In this document: positions 5,748-7,379 of the stretch, piece after piece
Layout of the letters: the number at the start of each line of letters is the position of its first letter
Position numbering within the stretch: the stretch's first letter is position 1
Assembly: GCA_002376325.1 (NCBI GenBank)
Contig: DFMR01000177.1
Location: 19,534 to 26,912 of the forward strand
Direction: 5' to 3'
Length of the DNA stretch: 7,379 nt
Origin: Proteobacteria bacterium UBA3588
Lineage (GTDB): Bacteria > Pseudomonadota > Gammaproteobacteria > Thiohalomonadales > Thiohalomonadaceae
The notes under the pieces: model-generated
What the model saw: the letters and a program-made list of their open reading frames with translations, nothing else
Database searches by the model: none
Told to the model about the DNA's origin: nothing
Made by a program: the position numbers and the translations under genes

Positions 5748-6536
5748 ATGTCCAAGCTCAACGACCCGCTGGTGATCGCCGGCGTCGAATACCGTTCCCG
5801 TCTGCTCACCGGCACGGGCAAATACCAGGACCTCGAACAGACCCGCCTCGCCACCGAGGCGGCCGGCGCCGAGATCGTCACCGTGGCGATCCGCCGCACC
5901 AACATCGGCCAGAATCCCGGCGAGCCCAACCTGCTCGACGCGCTGCCGCCCAGCAAGTACACCATCCTGCCCAATACCGCCGGCTGCTACAGCGCCGAGG
6001 ACGCGGTGCGCACCTGCAAGCTGGCGCGCGAACTGCTCGACGGCCACGACCTGGTGAAGCTGGAAGTGTTGGGCGACGAGAAGACCCTCTATCCCGACGT
6101 CACCGCCACTCTGCATGCAGCCGAACAACTGGTGAAGGACGGCTTCAAGGTGATGGTCTACACCTCCGACGACCCGATTATCGCCAAGCGGCTGGAGGAG
6201 ATGGGCTGCGTCGCGGTGATGCCCCTGGCCGGACCCATCGGCTCCGGTCTCGGCATCCAGAACCGCTACAACATCCTGGAGATCGTGCAGAACGCCAAGG
6301 TGCCGATCCTGGTCGACGCCGGCGTCGGTACCGCCTCCGACGCCACCGTGGCGATGGAGCTGGGCTGCGACGGCGTGCTGATGAACACCGCCATCGCCGC
6401 CGCCCGGGACCCGGTGCTGATGGCGTCGGCGATGAAGAAGGCGGTCGAAGCCGGGCGCGAGGCGTTCCGCGCCGGGCGCATGCCGCGCAAGCGCTACGCC
6501 AGCGCCTCCTCGCCCATTGACGGCACCTTCTTCTAA
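5748..6536 (+). CDS. thiG: ThiG, thiazole synthase (262 aa)
   Basis: ThiG is a TIM-barrel enzyme that joins 1-deoxy-D-xylulose 5-phosphate, dehydroglycine and sulfur from ThiS thiocarboxylate into the thiazole phosphate of thiamin. Its usual length is about 255-270 residues. Family landmarks are LLTGTGKY (19-26), TVAIRRTN (45-52), the Schiff-base lysine Lys104 in DLVKLEVLGDEKTLYPD, MPLAGPIGSGLGI with its phosphate-binding glycines, VDAGVGTASDA, and the C-terminal ASASSPIDGTFF. The start ATG has AGGA at 5738-5741 with a 6-base gap. The gene follows thiS on the same strand and the pair is very probably one operon. The protein is cytoplasmic and works in complex with ThiS. Confidence 0.99.
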   Translation: MSKLNDPLVIAGVEYRSRLLTGTGKYQDLEQTRLATEAAGAEIVTVAIRRTNIGQNPGEPNLLDALPPSKYTILPNTAGCYSAEDAVRTCKLARELLDGHDLVKLEVLGDEKTLYPDVTATLHAAEQLVKDGFKVMVYTSDDPIIAKRLEEMGCVAVMPLAGPIGSGLGIQNRYNILEIVQNAKVPILVDAGVGTASDATVAMELGCDGVLMNTAIAAARDPVLMASAMKKAVEAGREAFRAGRMPRKRYASASSPIDGTFF

Positions 6537-6554
6537 TTCAAAAGCAATACAGCC

Positions 6555-6652
6555 TAACCACGGGAGCCCGGGGGAACACAGGGGAATATTGCCATTAGCG
6601 TATGCTCTCCACCGGCTTCGGCGCTAAATCACCCCGTGTACCCCCGCGGTTA
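6555..6652. repeat. 98-bp nested inverted repeat (snap-back element) between thiG and corA
   Basis: Four pairs of arms are nested around one centre. TAACC (6555-6559) pairs with GGTTA (6648-6652). CGGGGG (6569-6574) pairs with CCCCCG (6641-6646). ACACAGGGG (6576-6584) pairs with CCCCGTGT (6632-6639) with one bulged A. TTAGCG (6595-6600) pairs with CGCTAA (6622-6627). The central loop contains CCGGCTTCGG. Each half also shows G-runs about 10 bases apart, reminiscent of the periodic intergenic repeats found in many proteobacteria. The element could end thiG transcription or be a dispersed palindromic repeat. The family assignment is a guess; the arms are seen directly. Confidence 0.6.
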
Positions 6653-6656
6653 ATCC

Positions 6657-6684
6657 TTGGGTCTTCGGGTTTAGGTTGTATCCT
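6657..6684 (+). promoter_or_regulatory. Possible promoter of the corA-like gene
   Basis: TTGGGT (6657-6662) and TATCCT (6679-6684) are spaced by 16 bp, just after the snap-back repeat. Each is a weak match (3 of 6 and 4 of 6). A start point near 6691 would coincide with the ATG and give a leaderless message, which would explain the missing Shine-Dalgarno sequence. Support is weak. Confidence 0.25.
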
Positions 6685-6690
6685 TCAGAT

Positions 6691-7379
6691 ATGGATATTC
6701 TGCAGATCGGCAACGGTTCACCGCCCCAGCGCCTCGACGCCTGCGCCATGGCCCCGTCCCAGGGCTTTCTCTGGCTCGACTTCGCGCGCGAGCAGGATAT
6801 CGAATGGTACCTGACCATCGAGCAGCTTACCGGCGTCAAGATCCATGAGCGGCACATCAAGGACAGTTTCAACCCCGCCCACCCGTCGTTTTTCGACACT
6901 ACCAGCGATTACGACATGGTGATCTTCCGCGGCCTCGCCCCGGAGAGCGAGGAGAGCGGCTTCGCCACCCGCCCCGTCGCCTTTTTCCTGTTCGACCGGC
7001 TGCTGGTCACGGTGCAGGAGGGAGACAGCCGCTCGGTCAAGGCGGTCAAGGAGCGGCTACTGCACCAGGCGGGCCGCGTGCCGGCCGATCCGCCGGCCCT
7101 GATGCACCTGATCCTCAACGCCATGGTCGATCGCTTCCTGGCGCTGCGCGAACCGCTGGCGCAGCAGATGGAGGAGTGGGCCGACAAGCTGCTCGACCCG
7201 CGCAATTCGTTTGCCGACTGGTATCTGGTATTGGGCCACCGCACCCAGCTGCGGCGCCTGGAGGGTCTCTGCGACGAGCAGCTGGATGCCGTGGTCTCCT
7301 GGCGCGAAAGCGGCCGCAGCGATATCGGCGAATACCTCAACGTACGCTACACCGATCTGCTGGAGCACATCCGCCGCGT
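6691..7379 (+). CDS. corA: CorA-family divalent metal (magnesium) transporter, N-terminal part (3' end outside the window)
   Basis: CorA proteins are pentameric channels that carry Mg2+ (or Co2+/Ni2+; ZntB members carry Zn2+) across the inner membrane. The visible 229 codons start MDILQIGNGSPPQRLD and correspond to the cytoplasmic domain. Landmarks are FLWLDF (26-31), the HIKDSFNPAHPSFFDT region like the CorA HP-D/E segment, YDMVIFRGL, and FFLFDRLLVTVQEGDSRSV, the usual PVxFFLxDxxLVTV stretch. A long helical region containing ALREPLAQQMEEW and LRRLEGLCDEQL follows. The two C-terminal membrane helices and the GMN signature lie beyond the right edge, so ion specificity and intactness cannot be checked. 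The ATG at 6691 is chosen from where similarity begins. No Shine-Dalgarno sequence is seen; a TTG at 6676 is a less likely alternative. The gene is separated from thiG by 154 bp and is probably its own transcription unit. Confidence 0.85.
   Translation, partial: MDILQIGNGSPPQRLDACAMAPSQGFLWLDFAREQDIEWYLTIEQLTGVKIHERHIKDSFNPAHPSFFDTTSDYDMVIFRGLAPESEESGFATRPVAFFLFDRLLVTVQEGDSRSVKAVKERLLHQAGRVPADPPALMHLILNAMVDRFLALREPLAQQMEEWADKLLDPRNSFADWYLVLGHRTQLRRLEGLCDEQLDAVVSWRESGRSDIGEYLNVRYTDLLEHIRR

Overview
This is a GC-rich bacterial chromosomal segment. It carries ordinary housekeeping genes and shows no mobile element, CRISPR array, phage or plasmid gene. AsmA, a long-chain acyl-CoA synthetase with the SNGEK motif, separate ThiS and ThiG, CorA and a PilZ-type protein together suggest a gammaproteobacterium, possibly a sulfur-oxidising or other environmental lineage. 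That placement is an inference from gene types and composition, because no marker gene is present.

Layout, left to right. Positions 1-1268 (minus) hold the N-terminal 422 codons of an AsmA-family envelope protein, which runs off the left edge. Positions 1402-1476 (minus) are a tRNA-Gly with anticodon CCC and an encoded CCA, with a recognisable promoter just upstream. The 133 bp between tRNA and asmA contain an 18-bp perfect palindrome and a second hairpin. Positions 1546-3363 (minus) encode a 605-residue protein with a helical N-terminal part and a divergent PilZ-like C-terminal part, a candidate cyclic-di-GMP-pathway protein. It is preceded by a 252-bp gap with several inverted repeats and a perfect TATAAT box. 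Positions 3616-5406 (minus) encode a long-chain fatty-acid CoA ligase. An 85-bp divergent intergenic region separates it from thiS (5492-5692, plus) and thiG (5748-6536, plus). A 154-bp gap with a large nested inverted repeat follows. The first 229 codons of a CorA-type divalent metal transporter (6691 to the right edge, plus) end the window.

The only clear functional unit is thiS-thiG. ThiS is the sulfur carrier that delivers sulfide from its C-terminal Gly-Gly thiocarboxylate to ThiG, which builds the thiazole ring of thiamin. The other genes look like separate transcription units. There is no strong case for a new multi-gene system here. The points most worth a second look are the PilZ-like protein without a visible RxxxR motif, its structured leader, the snap-back repeat between thiG and corA, and three genes that lack a Shine-Dalgarno sequence and may be leaderless or nearly so.
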